Below are positions 1-6,973 of a stretch of DNA of 9,432 nucleotides, in pieces (within the stretch, counting starts at the first letter, position 1; every line of letters begins with the position of its first letter). The stretch is from an uncultured Rhodospirillaceae bacterium (lineage in GTDB: Bacteria > Pseudomonadota > Alphaproteobacteria > Rhodospirillales > UBA2165): positions 1 to 9,432 of the forward strand of contig CAJWIB010000078.1 of NCBI GenBank assembly GCA_913041095.1, in the 5' to 3' direction. Both the position numbers and the translations under genes were made by a program. The notes beneath the pieces are model-generated. The model was not told where the DNA came from. It was given only the letters and a program-made list of their open reading frames with translations, and did no database searches.

Positions 1-2
1 AA

Positions 3-488
3 ACCAAAGATATGTGCCAAAAAGTCAGCGCTGCGGTCAATGCCAAGCGCGACCCCAACTTTTTATTAATGGTGCGCACCGACGCCAAAGCATCGGAAGG
101 CATTGAGGTGGCGATTGAACGCTCAAAGGCTTATATAGATGCCGGTGCGGAAGCGATCTTTCCGGAAGCCCTTAATACTCCGGAAGAATATGAGGCGTTC
201 CGCGCGGCTATCGACGTGCCCCTGCTCGCCAATATGACCGAGTTCGGCAAAACGCCGCTATATTCCAAACAGCAGCTTATTGATTTCGGCTACAATATCG
301 CGATCTATCCGGTTTCCTCTTTACGCCTTGCCATGGGTGCAATAGAGAGCGCTTATGCGGCTCTCAAGGAAGAGGGTTCGCTCGAAAACCAGGTTGATAA
401 AATGCAGACGCGCAAGCGTTTATACGAAGTCATAAAATACGAAGGCTACAATCAATTTGATCAAAACTTACACAATTTCAAACTCTAA
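3..488 (+). CDS. prpB: Methylisocitrate lyase PrpB, 3' part (5' end outside window)
   Basis: This is the C-terminal part, about 161 residues, of methylisocitrate lyase, which splits 2-methylisocitrate into pyruvate and succinate in the cytoplasmic methylcitrate cycle of propionate breakdown. The frame is open to the window edge (T-K-D before the first Met at 12), so the gene is cut by the window and not truncated in nature; the family is usually about 290-300 residues. Visible family signatures are MVRTDA (substrate-binding Arg of the ICL/PEP-mutase fold), AYIDAGAEAIFPEAL, LANMTEFGKTP, the YPVSSLRLA strand and helix, and the C-terminal MQTRKRLYEVIKYEGYNQFD stretch typical of PrpB rather than isocitrate lyase AceA. 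The catalytic Cys loop (KRCGH) would lie upstream and cannot be checked. The next gene, prpC, starts 23 bp downstream on the same strand, so the two are almost surely co-transcribed. Confidence 0.95.
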   Translation, partial: TKDMCQKVSAAVNAKRDPNFLLMVRTDAKASEGIEVAIERSKAYIDAGAEAIFPEALNTPEEYEAFRAAIDVPLLANMTEFGKTPLYSKQQLIDFGYNIAIYPVSSLRLAMGAIESAYAALKEEGSLENQVDKMQTRKRLYEVIKYEGYNQFDQNLHNFKL

Positions 489-497
489 ACCTTGATT

Positions 498-503
498 AGG
501 AAG
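498..503 (+). promoter_or_regulatory. Ribosome binding site of prpC
   Basis: The sequence AGGAAG lies 8 nt before the ATG at 512. It matters because it fixes the start at 512 and so makes the lysine-rich tail part of the translated PrpC protein. No other ATG occurs in frame until Met47, which is already inside the citrate synthase fold. Confidence 0.7.
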
Positions 504-511
504 AATTTATT

Positions 512-1711
512 ATGGCCAAAGCAGTCAAAAAGATAGTTAAGAAGACAGCAAAAAAACCAGCTAAAAAAGCAACCAAAAAAGCTGCTGAACCTGATATCCG
601 CAAAGGTCTGGTCGGAGTTATAGCTGATACCACAGCTGTCTCGAAGGTCATGCCGGAAACTAATTCACTGACCTATCGCGGCTATGCGGTACAGGATTTG
701 GCCGCCTCTTGTTCTTTCGAAGAAGTCGCCTATCTTTTGCTTAATGGCGATCTGCCGAACCGCAAACAACTCAACGCCTTCAAAAAGAAAGAGCGTTCCC
801 TACGTAAACTTTCTTCCAGCCATATCTCAGTGATTTCAAAATTCCCACGAAAAGCCCACCCGATGGACACCATCCGCACCGCTGTCAGCTATCTCGGAAC
901 GACGGAAGTTGCCTGGGGTGGTGAGCCGGCCAAAGCCGATATGGAACGCGCGATTAATATACTGGCAAAAATTCCGACCATGATCGCCACTGATTTCCGC
1001 TTTCGCAACGGCCAACGCCGGATTGCACCAAAGACTAATCTCTCGATGGCAGAAAATTTTTACCACATGTGTTTCGGCAAAATACCGCCAAAAGTTGTCG
1101 CTAAAGCCTTTGATGTCTCGCTCATTCTTTATGCCGAGCACAGCTTTAACGCCTCAACCTTCACCAGCCGGATAATTACCTCGACGCGGTCGGACATCTA
1201 TTCTGCCGTTGCAGGCGGCATCGGGGCGCTGAAAGGCCCGCTCCACGGCGGCGCCAACGAGGCCGTGATGGATATGATGAAAGCGATCCGCACCCCCGCC
1301 CGCGCCGAGGCCTGGATCAGAGATGCCATCGCCAAGAAGAAGCTCATCATGGGTTTTGGCCATCGGGTCTATAAACACGGTGACAGCCGTGTTCCTACCA
1401 TGAAGTCCTGTCTTAAAGACCTTACCAAATGGTCAGGCGACACCAAATGGCTGGAGATTTATAACATCCTCGCCGATATTTTCGTCAATGAGAAAGGCAT
1501 CCATCCGAATTTGGATTTCCCCTCGGGCCCGGCTTATTACCTGATGGGTTTCCCGATCAATCTTTACACCTCACTCTTTGTCATGGCGCGCATTACCGGC
1601 TGGTCTGCTCATATCCTCGAACAGAACGCCAGCAATGCCCTTATCCGGCCCCTCAGCGCCTATTCCGGCCGCACCCAACGCAAAGTCCCGGCGATTGGTA
1701 AAAGGAAGTAG
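512..1711 (+). CDS. prpC: 2-methylcitrate synthase / citrate synthase PrpC with Lys-rich N-terminal tail
   Basis: This 399-residue citrate synthase family enzyme condenses propionyl-CoA (or acetyl-CoA) with oxaloacetate. Its place directly after prpB supports the 2-methylcitrate role; sequence alone does not exclude plain citrate synthase activity. Catalytic and binding residues are in place: His210 (AEHSFNAST), His245 (GPLHGGANE), His284 (GFGHRVYKHGDSR) and Asp335 (NLDFPSGPAYY). The family-like core starts near residue 27 (PDIRKGLVGVIADTTAVS). Residues 1-25 are an unusual basic tail with 11 Lys and 7 Ala, holding KK pairs at strict period 4 (6-7, 10-11, 14-15, 18-19, 22-23). With this tail the protein is slightly longer than the roughly 370-390 residues usual for PrpC. 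The Shine-Dalgarno at 498 supports this start. prpD or acnD is not found downstream, since the next gene is convergent. Confidence 0.93.
   Translation: MAKAVKKIVKKTAKKPAKKATKKAAEPDIRKGLVGVIADTTAVSKVMPETNSLTYRGYAVQDLAASCSFEEVAYLLLNGDLPNRKQLNAFKKKERSLRKLSSSHISVISKFPRKAHPMDTIRTAVSYLGTTEVAWGGEPAKADMERAINILAKIPTMIATDFRFRNGQRRIAPKTNLSMAENFYHMCFGKIPPKVVAKAFDVSLILYAEHSFNASTFTSRIITSTRSDIYSAVAGGIGALKGPLHGGANEAVMDMMKAIRTPARAEAWIRDAIAKKKLIMGFGHRVYKHGDSRVPTMKSCLKDLTKWSGDTKWLEIYNILADIFVNEKGIHPNLDFPSGPAYYLMGFPINLYTSLFVMARITGWSAHILEQNASNALIRPLSAYSGRTQRKVPAIGKRK
524..583 (+). repeat. Five tandem 4-residue (x-K-K-x) units coding the PrpC tail
   Basis: Residues 5-24 of PrpC read as the tetrads VKKI, VKKT, AKKP, AKKA, TKKA. 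This is a degenerate 12-bp coding repeat: the KK codons vary between AAA and AAG and the flanking codons differ. It therefore looks like an older, protein-level repeat rather than a fresh DNA slippage product. The composition resembles the basic tails of bacterial histone H1-like proteins. Confidence 0.8.
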
Positions 1712-1735
1712 GAGAACGGGGACATCGTCTAAATT

Positions 1736-1801
1736 CCCTCTCCCCTTGTAGGAGAGGGTTGGGTGAGGGGGCTTATTAAATTCACCCTCCCCTTGATCCA
1801 A
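1736..1801. repeat. Palindromic GC-rich intergenic repeat between convergent operons
   Basis: The 107-bp convergent spacer holds two neighbouring hairpins. Arms CCCTCTCC (1736-1743) and GGAGAGGG (1751-1758) pair perfectly over 8 bp with a 7-nt loop. Arms GGGTGA (1761-1766) and TCACCC (1782-1787) pair over 6 bp with a 15-nt loop. The string CCCTCCCCTTG at 1785-1795 nearly repeats CCCTCTCCCCTTG at 1736-1748, as if a second copy begins there. Units of this pattern (CCCTCTCC..GGAGAGGGTTGGGTGAGGGG) are, from memory, dispersed in intergenic regions of many proteobacterial genomes. Neither hairpin is followed by a clear T run on either strand, so a terminator role for prpC and cobM is possible but not shown. 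Confidence 0.6.
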
Positions 1802-1818
1802 ACTCTGTGTTTTAAAAT

Positions 1819-2574
1819 TTATTTCAGCCTCAGCACGTGCTTGTGGTCTTTGGCATAGAGGCGGCTGTCGATGAAATCATCATCACCGAAGACATGACCG
1901 ACCATGATCAGCGCCGTGCGGGTGATTTTGGCCTCACGCACTTTGGCGCGAATATTGGCAAGGGTGCCGGAAATGATTTGCTGATCCGGCCAGCTCACCC
2001 GGTAGATAACATAGACCGGACAGTCTTCGCCGTAATGGGGCACGAGATCAGCGATGACTTTTTTAAGATTACGTACTGAGAGATGAATAGCGAGGGTTGG
2101 CGTCGAGGCTGCCAAATTCGCCAGCTCCTCACCCTTGGGCATGGCCGAGGCTTTGCCATCGGTGCGGGTTAGAATAATCGTTTGCGAGACTTCAGGCAGG
2201 GTCAGTTCCCGGTTGAGCGCCGCGGCGGCGGCGGCAAAAGCCGGTACGCCTGGTGTCACATCATAATCGATGCAGAGCGCATCCAAGCGCCGCATCTGCT
2301 CGGCGATAGCGCCATAGATTGAGGGGTCTCCCGAATGCACCCGGGCGACGTCCTGGCCTTTACTATGAGCTTCCTCAATTTTCTCGATGATTTGGTCGAG
2401 ATGCAGAGGGGCCGTGTCAATAACTTCCGCGCCCTCCGGGGCAGCCGCAACCACTTCTGGCGGCACCAGCGAACCGGCATACAAACACACAGGGCAGAAT
2501 TTAATCAGATTAAGCCCCCGGACCGTGATCAGATCCGGCGCTCCCGGGCCCGCGCCAATAAAATGGATAGTCAT
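1819..2574 (-). CDS. cobM: Precorrin-4 / cobalt-precorrin-4 C11-methyltransferase CobM (CbiF)
   Basis: This 251-residue SAM-dependent tetrapyrrole methyltransferase adds the C11 methyl group during corrin ring synthesis in the cytoplasm. Family motifs are the N-terminal GAGPGAPDLITVRG (7-20), the SAM-contacting VHSGDPSIYGAI (79-90), VTPGVPAFAAAAAAL (106-120), TIILTRTDGK (132-141) and YRVSWPDQ (191-198). The LTRTDGK and YRVSWPDQ segments mark CobM/CbiF among the related methyltransferases. Length is normal for the family. It is the last gene of the minus-strand cobalamin operon. Its ATG overlaps the cbiG-cobJ stop by one base (TAATG), and it also has its own AGGGAG ribosome site 8 nt upstream. 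Beyond it lies the palindromic repeat shared with convergent prpC. Confidence 0.95.
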   Translation of the reverse strand: MTIHFIGAGPGAPDLITVRGLNLIKFCPVCLYAGSLVPPEVVAAAPEGAEVIDTAPLHLDQIIEKIEEAHSKGQDVARVHSGDPSIYGAIAEQMRRLDALCIDYDVTPGVPAFAAAAAALNRELTLPEVSQTIILTRTDGKASAMPKGEELANLAASTPTLAIHLSVRNLKKVIADLVPHYGEDCPVYVIYRVSWPDQQIISGTLANIRAKVREAKITRTALIMVGHVFGDDDFIDSRLYAKDHKHVLRLK

Positions 2575-4406
2575 TAAAAACTCTCCCTTTTATCGCCGTA
2601 ACCCCGTGGTGTGTAAACCGAAGTGCCGCCATCACCGCGCTCAAAGGCGCGGGTTTCACTGCTGCCAATCAGCACCAGCGTCAGCATGTCGACTTTATCA
2701 GCTTTAAGATCGCCCAAGGTGATCACCTCAACTTTCTCTTCCGAACGCCCTAGATTGCGCGCCAATACCACTGGCGTATCTTGAGGCCGGGAGGTCAGCA
2801 CGATATCCCGGGCGATGCCCAATTGCTCCCGGCGTTTTTTGGAAACCGGGTTATAGAGCACGATAACAAAATCCCCTTCAGCAGCGGCGCGCAAGCGTTG
2901 CTCGATCACTTCCCAGGGTGTCAGCAAATCCGACAGCGAGACCGTACAAAAATCATGACCCAACGGCGCACCGATTTTAGCGGCGGCCGCTTGCAGGGCG
3001 GAAATCCCTGGCACCACATGGGTTTCAAGACGCTGCCAGGCGGGCTGAATTTCACCATTGGCGCCATGCTCGATCAATTCAAACACCAAACTCGCCATGG
3101 CATAAATGCCAGCATCACCGCTGGAAACCAACGCGACTTCTTTACCGCTGGCCGCTAAGTTCAACGCTTCGGCAACCCGGTTGCGTTCATCGCCAAGCGC
3201 GTAATCGTGACGGGTTTTGCCATCCATCAACGGCCCGAGCAGATCCAGATATAGCTTATAGCCGACAATATCAGTGGCGCGAGCAATTTCATTGGTGGCC
3301 TCCGGAGCCCGCCAATCATTGGTGCCGGGCCCAATGCCGATGACACTCAGCCGGCCACAGCCGCGCCCAACGGTTTCCGGATCAATAATTGAGGGTGATA
3401 ACGCTACCGAACAGGTCATGCCATTGCGTTTTTGTTTTAGCACAATCAGCTCGGCATCGGGTCCAGCTGCCGCCAAGGCAGCGGCCTCCGATACACTATG
3501 AGTACCGATGGTTTCAAAGACATAAGTAGACGGATCAGTGACTCGGGGCGTTTCTTCATCAAGCCGAGCCGCATCGAACAATCGTACCGGCACGTTACCG
3601 AGCCGCGCCATTTCCTTAATTGCCGCCTCGTCTTCCTTGAGATCAATCGTTGCAATACAGGCGATAGCGTGTTTGCCGAGATCGTGTTCTTTGAAGACAT
3701 CAAACAGAAATGTAGCGAGATCTTCTGAGGCAACGCCCCGCTCACAGCCAATACCCAGAGCCAAAGTGCTAGACGATAATATTAAGTCATTAGTTTTTTC
3801 CGGCAGGCGGGCATGGGTCAGCCGGATGCAATTCTCGGCATCATCCGCGAACGTCAGCCCCGAGCCCATGAGCCAACTTTTATCAACACCGTCACCGGTT
3901 TCATCCTGTAGGCGCACAGGATCGCCATTTAACAAAGCCGCCATCACAGGCTTGGCGTTGTCGCGATTGGCCACCCGCCAGCCCTCAGGCGGATCATCCA
4001 ACGCGATACCAAAACGAGTGTCGCCGGCAGTGGTGATCGCCGCCGTGCCACCAAGTGTATCGGCAATTTTGCGCGCGAGCTTGTTCGCCCCCTGATGCCC
4101 GCCCAACAGAGGCACAACGTTTATGCCATCCTCTGAAACCACCAGCACCGGCGGCTCATCTAACTTGTCCTCCACGGTGGGTCCAAGGGCGCGAACAACA
4201 ATGCCAGCTGACATGATCGCGACAAAGGGCCGCCCTGCTGAGAACAATCTCCGTAAATGATTGGACGTATCCTCAAACGGAATATCGGCTTCTGTGACCC
4301 GGGATTTCAGCCCATGGACTTCGGCATCGGGCACCACGGATATCAAGCGCCGAGCCAACGCCGCGCCAGTTTCGTTTAAGACAACAAAGACAACACCAAA
4401 ACTCAC
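2574..4406 (-). CDS. cobJ: CbiG-CobJ fusion: cobalt-precorrin-5A hydrolase / precorrin-3B C17-methyltransferase
   Basis: This 610-residue two-enzyme fusion has a CbiG half (about 1-340) and a CobJ/CbiH half (about 352-600). CbiG opens the delta-lactone of cobalt-precorrin-5A and releases acetaldehyde. Its N-terminal domain includes IMSAGIVVRALGP (64-76) and PLLGGHQGANKLA (99-111); a mid region follows (about 135-205), and the CobE-like C-terminal domain carries LALGIGCERG (215-224) and ETIGTHSVSEAAAL (298-311). CobJ/CbiH methylates C17 and drives ring contraction, and shows IGIGPGTNDWRAPEA (356-370), SSGDAGIYAMASLVFE (428-443), VVPGISALQAAAAKIGAPLG (464-483) and YNPVSKKRREQL (518-529). The start is GTG, overlapping the cobI stop as GTGA, with GGGGAG 11 nt upstream. 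Both halves look complete. Such fusions are known in other bacteria. A CbiG half suggests the cobalt-early pathway. Confidence 0.94.
   Translation of the reverse strand: MSFGVVFVVLNETGAALARRLISVVPDAEVHGLKSRVTEADIPFEDTSNHLRRLFSAGRPFVAIMSAGIVVRALGPTVEDKLDEPPVLVVSEDGINVVPLLGGHQGANKLARKIADTLGGTAAITTAGDTRFGIALDDPPEGWRVANRDNAKPVMAALLNGDPVRLQDETGDGVDKSWLMGSGLTFADDAENCIRLTHARLPEKTNDLILSSSTLALGIGCERGVASEDLATFLFDVFKEHDLGKHAIACIATIDLKEDEAAIKEMARLGNVPVRLFDAARLDEETPRVTDPSTYVFETIGTHSVSEAAALAAAGPDAELIVLKQKRNGMTCSVALSPSIIDPETVGRGCGRLSVIGIGPGTNDWRAPEATNEIARATDIVGYKLYLDLLGPLMDGKTRHDYALGDERNRVAEALNLAASGKEVALVSSGDAGIYAMASLVFELIEHGANGEIQPAWQRLETHVVPGISALQAAAAKIGAPLGHDFCTVSLSDLLTPWEVIEQRLRAAAEGDFVIVLYNPVSKKRREQLGIARDIVLTSRPQDTPVVLARNLGRSEEKVEVITLGDLKADKVDMLTLVLIGSSETRAFERGDGGTSVYTPRGYGDKRESF
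2583..2588 (-). promoter_or_regulatory. Ribosome binding site of cobM inside the end of cbiG-cobJ
   Basis: On the minus strand AGGGAG lies 8 nt before the cobM ATG at 2574, within the last codons of cbiG-cobJ. It supports cobM having its own initiation in addition to coupling through the TAATG overlap. Confidence 0.6.
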
Positions 4407-5116
4407 AGGTTCAAAATCTCCCCGCTGCGGCGGACGATAATCATCGAGAAATAAGGGGCACTTTCATCATCAAGATCACAAAGCGGCACGATCCGCTGAC
4501 TTTCCATGGTGGCGCGCTCGATATAATAGGCCTCACCGGTCGCACCGATTTTTTTCAAAACATTTTTAATTTTGCCTAAATGACGACCAACTTTGATGAT
4601 CGCGGCGGTATTGGCTGCCATTAATTGTTGCTCCATCGCCGCTGCATCAATCGTGCCCGGGATAACCGAGACCACATCATTGCGCGCCGCTAAGGGAAGT
4701 GCTAACTCCGCCGAACATGCCGCCAATGACGTCACGCCAGGGATGACTTGTACCGGGTAGCTCTCTGACAAACGCACAAATAAATACATGAAAGAACCAT
4801 AGAAAAATGGGTCCCCTTCGCAGAGCACGGCGACAGTTTTGCCGGACTCAACGGCGGCGCTGATCTCACTTGCACCTTTATCATAAACATTCTGCGCCGG
4901 GTAACGCTCAGTTACCATCGGCGTTGATATGATAATTTCTTCCTGGTTTCCGCTCATATGCGGGGTTGCAATGGCGCGCACCAGACTATCGCCATTTGCG
5001 GGCGCCGGGTAAGCCACCACATCGGCGGCTTGTAATATCCCGAGAGCTTTTAGAGTAATAAGTTCAGGGTCGCCCGGACCAATGCCAAGCCCCCAAATTT
5101 TAACGTTTTCATTCAT
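4403..5116 (-). CDS. cobI: Precorrin-2 / cobalt-factor II C20-methyltransferase CobI (CbiL)
   Basis: This 237-residue SAM-dependent methyltransferase adds the C20 methyl group, the third methylation of the tetrapyrrole and the first step committed to corrins. Motifs are GLGIGPGDPELITLKA (9-24), LCEGDPFFYGSFMYLF (98-113), VIPGVTSLAACSAELALPLA (124-143) and the KVGRHLGKI (175-183) and ERATM (200-204) segments, all typical of CobI/CbiL. Length matches the family. The ATG overlaps the cobL stop by 4 bp (ATGA), and no clear Shine-Dalgarno is seen before it, so initiation probably depends on translational coupling to cobL. The stop overlaps the GTG of cbiG-cobJ in the same way. Whether the natural substrate is the metal-free or the cobalt form cannot be read directly; the neighbouring CbiX suggests the cobalt form. 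Confidence 0.95.
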   Translation of the reverse strand: MNENVKIWGLGIGPGDPELITLKALGILQAADVVAYPAPANGDSLVRAIATPHMSGNQEEIIISTPMVTERYPAQNVYDKGASEISAAVESGKTVAVLCEGDPFFYGSFMYLFVRLSESYPVQVIPGVTSLAACSAELALPLAARNDVVSVIPGTIDAAAMEQQLMAANTAAIIKVGRHLGKIKNVLKKIGATGEAYYIERATMESQRIVPLCDLDDESAPYFSMIIVRRSGEILNL

Positions 5117-6324
5117 GATTTCAGTAGTCGTAGTTGGGTTACAGGTTTGAGCGGCTGCCAGCCGGTAAAACGGCCCATTTCATGGGCGCGTGATATATCG
5201 ATTTTGACTAGCTCGTATTTTGTTTGGTCATTGGCATAAAGTTCCGCAGCTTCTATCAAACGGCGTTCACCTTCAAAAGTCACCGCATTGGCAACCAAGC
5301 GGCCACCGGGTTTGAGGTTCTGCCAGCAATATGAGAGCAAGCCACTCGAGGTCAAGCCGCCGCCGATAAAGACCGCATCCGGTGCCGGCAGGCCAGTAAT
5401 CTCGTTGAGCGCCTCACCAAAAACGACTTTCAGTTCCGGCACGCCGAGCGCCAGGGCGTTGGTGTTGATCATACCGAGACGATCCATGTTTTTCTCAATG
5501 GCGAAGGCTTTGGTATTGCGGGCACCTCTCAGCCATTCGATGGCGATCGAACCGCAGCCGGCACCAATATCCCATAGCATCTGACCTGGCATGGGTGCCA
5601 GCGCCGATAGTGTAACTGACCTCACTTCACGCTTGGTGAGCTGGCCGTCGTGCTGAAAGGCGTCGTCGGGCAGGCCGGGGGAACGCGGATAAACAACAGC
5701 ATCTTCATCGGCGACGCATTCAATGGCAACGGTATTGAGATCAGGCACCCGGTCATGACTCCAATCCGATGCCAGATCCTCAAAGCGGGATTCTTGGTCG
5801 CCGCCGATATGCGCTAAAGCGCTAACCGGACTTTTACCAAAACCAGCTTGGCTAAGTAGCGCCGTGATTTGACCCGGTGTTTCACCATCATTTGTCAGTA
5901 CGATCAAACGCGCTCCCGGGCTCAGGAAAGCCCGAACTCGCTCCACATCACGGCCATGAACCGTGAGGCAATCAACCGCGCTTAGCGGCCAAGCCATGCG
6001 GGCAGCGACATAGGAAAAAACCGAGGGTGACGGAATAACTTTAATCTCATCCGCACCGTACCGACTGCCGAGCGTCGCCCCAATGCCAAACCACATCGGA
6101 TCACCCGTCGCAATCACCGTGACTTTTTGACCCTTATATTCATCAAGTTCAGCCAAACTATCTTCGAGCGGTGACTTCCAGACGTTTCCTTCTTTACTCA
6201 CCAATTCCAAGTGCCGCTCGCCACCAAACAAGACATCTGCTTGATCAATGGCATCCCGCGCGTTTGAACCCAACCCCGCCAGGCCGTCCTCGCCAATGCC
6301 GACGATGGTCAGCCAGGCGCTCAT
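5113..6324 (-). CDS. cobL: CobL (CbiE-CbiT fusion): C5,C15-methyltransferase and decarboxylase
   Basis: This 403-residue bifunctional enzyme methylates C5 and C15 and removes the carboxyl of the C12 acetate side chain, giving the precorrin-8 stage. The N-terminal CbiE half (about 1-205) shows VGIGEDGLAGL (8-18), ATGDPMWFGIGATLG (72-86) and IPSPSVFSYVAARMAWPL (97-114). The C-terminal CbiT half begins with HDGQLTKREVRSVTLSAL (225-242). Its class I SAM-binding loop is LWDIGAGCGSIAIEW (250-264), followed by AIEKN (275-279), DAVFIGGG (316-323) and LKPGGRLVANAVT (337-349). Full length, as in alphaproteobacterial CobL. A GGAAGG ribosome site lies 6 nt before the ATG, inside the end of cobH, with which it overlaps by 4 bp. 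Confidence 0.95.
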   Translation of the reverse strand: MSAWLTIVGIGEDGLAGLGSNARDAIDQADVLFGGERHLELVSKEGNVWKSPLEDSLAELDEYKGQKVTVIATGDPMWFGIGATLGSRYGADEIKVIPSPSVFSYVAARMAWPLSAVDCLTVHGRDVERVRAFLSPGARLIVLTNDGETPGQITALLSQAGFGKSPVSALAHIGGDQESRFEDLASDWSHDRVPDLNTVAIECVADEDAVVYPRSPGLPDDAFQHDGQLTKREVRSVTLSALAPMPGQMLWDIGAGCGSIAIEWLRGARNTKAFAIEKNMDRLGMINTNALALGVPELKVVFGEALNEITGLPAPDAVFIGGGLTSSGLLSYCWQNLKPGGRLVANAVTFEGERRLIEAAELYANDQTKYELVKIDISRAHEMGRFTGWQPLKPVTQLRLLKS

Positions 6325-6956
6325 GCCTCACCTTCCAGCAGAACCGCATTCACCGCAGCCGCGGCTAAGGCCGAGCCGCCTTTCCGGCCTTGCAATGTAA
6401 TAAACGGAATACCCAGATTTTTCTCAATTAAATAAGCTTTGGATTCAGACGCACCGATGAACCCCACCGGAAAGGCAAAAATCACCGCCGGACGCGGACA
6501 GTCGGTATCTTCCAGCATATCAATCAAATGAAACAGCACCGTCGGCGCATTACCGATGGCGATAATGGCCCCCTCCAGATGGGGCCGCCACAGTTCAACC
6601 GCCGCCGCCGAACGTGTTGTCGCCAGAGAATGTGCCAGTTCCGGCACTGCATCGTCACGCAATGAGCACAAAACCTCGACACCTTGCGGCAAACGATCCT
6701 GATTAATTCCCGCCACCACCATATTCGTGTCGGCAATAACCGGTGCACCCTCGGCAAGAGCAGCGGATGACGCCCCGGCGACATCACCGTCCCAGGCAAG
6801 TTCTTCGACGATTTCCGGCATGGCTATCGCATGAACCAGTCGCAGCACGATCCTATGCAGGCTTTCGGGAAAATTGGACAAATCCACTTCGCGGGCGATT
6901 GCCGCAAATGATTCCCGGTAAATTTCTGCTGGATCGCGTAAATAGCTCATCGCCAA
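6321..6956 (-). CDS. cobH: Precorrin-8X / cobalt-precorrin-8 methylmutase CobH (CbiC)
   Basis: This mutase moves the methyl group from C11 to C12, yielding hydrogenobyrinic acid or its cobalt form, cobyrinic acid. Family marks are YLRDPAEIYRESF (5-17), the catalytic-type His42 in RLVHAIAMPEIVE (39-51), GAPVIADTNMVVAGI (70-84), the FAFPVGFIGASESKAYL segment (165-181) and the C-terminal TLQGRKGGSALAAAAVNAVL. Length (211 residues) is normal. The start is uncertain by two codons: TTG at 6956 has AAGG 7 nt upstream, whereas ATG at 6950 is a better codon but sits 13 nt from that site. The gene follows cbiX after 17 bp and overlaps cobL by 4 bp, so it belongs to the same transcript. Confidence 0.94.
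   Translation of the reverse strand: MAMSYLRDPAEIYRESFAAIAREVDLSNFPESLHRIVLRLVHAIAMPEIVEELAWDGDVAGASSAALAEGAPVIADTNMVVAGINQDRLPQGVEVLCSLRDDAVPELAHSLATTRSAAAVELWRPHLEGAIIAIGNAPTVLFHLIDMLEDTDCPRPAVIFAFPVGFIGASESKAYLIEKNLGIPFITLQGRKGGSALAAAAVNAVLLEGEA
6331..6336 (-). promoter_or_regulatory. Ribosome binding site of cobL inside the end of cobH
   Basis: GGAAGG on the minus strand lies 6 nt before the cobL ATG at 6324, so this junction has both a good Shine-Dalgarno and a 4-bp stop/start overlap. Confidence 0.6.
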
Positions 6957-6973
6957 AGCTCAGCCTTGCTAAA

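Noticed and set aside
836..1141. A 101-codon minus-strand frame inside prpC
   Set aside because: Antisense to the conserved citrate synthase core, with no ribosome site or family likeness.
1736..1801. CRISPR or insertion-sequence end
   Set aside because: Only one full unit is present, there are no regular spacers, no transposase and no target duplication; it fits a dispersed palindromic repeat better.
3538..4095. A 185-codon open frame on the + strand inside cbiG-cobJ
   Set aside because: Antisense to a conserved CbiG domain, rich in Ser/Arg/Ala as expected of a shadow frame, with no motif.
4403..5116. Calling cobI a general uroporphyrinogen-III methyltransferase
   Set aside because: The KVGRHLGKI and ERATM segments and the operon context fit the C20-methyltransferase, not CobA/CysG.
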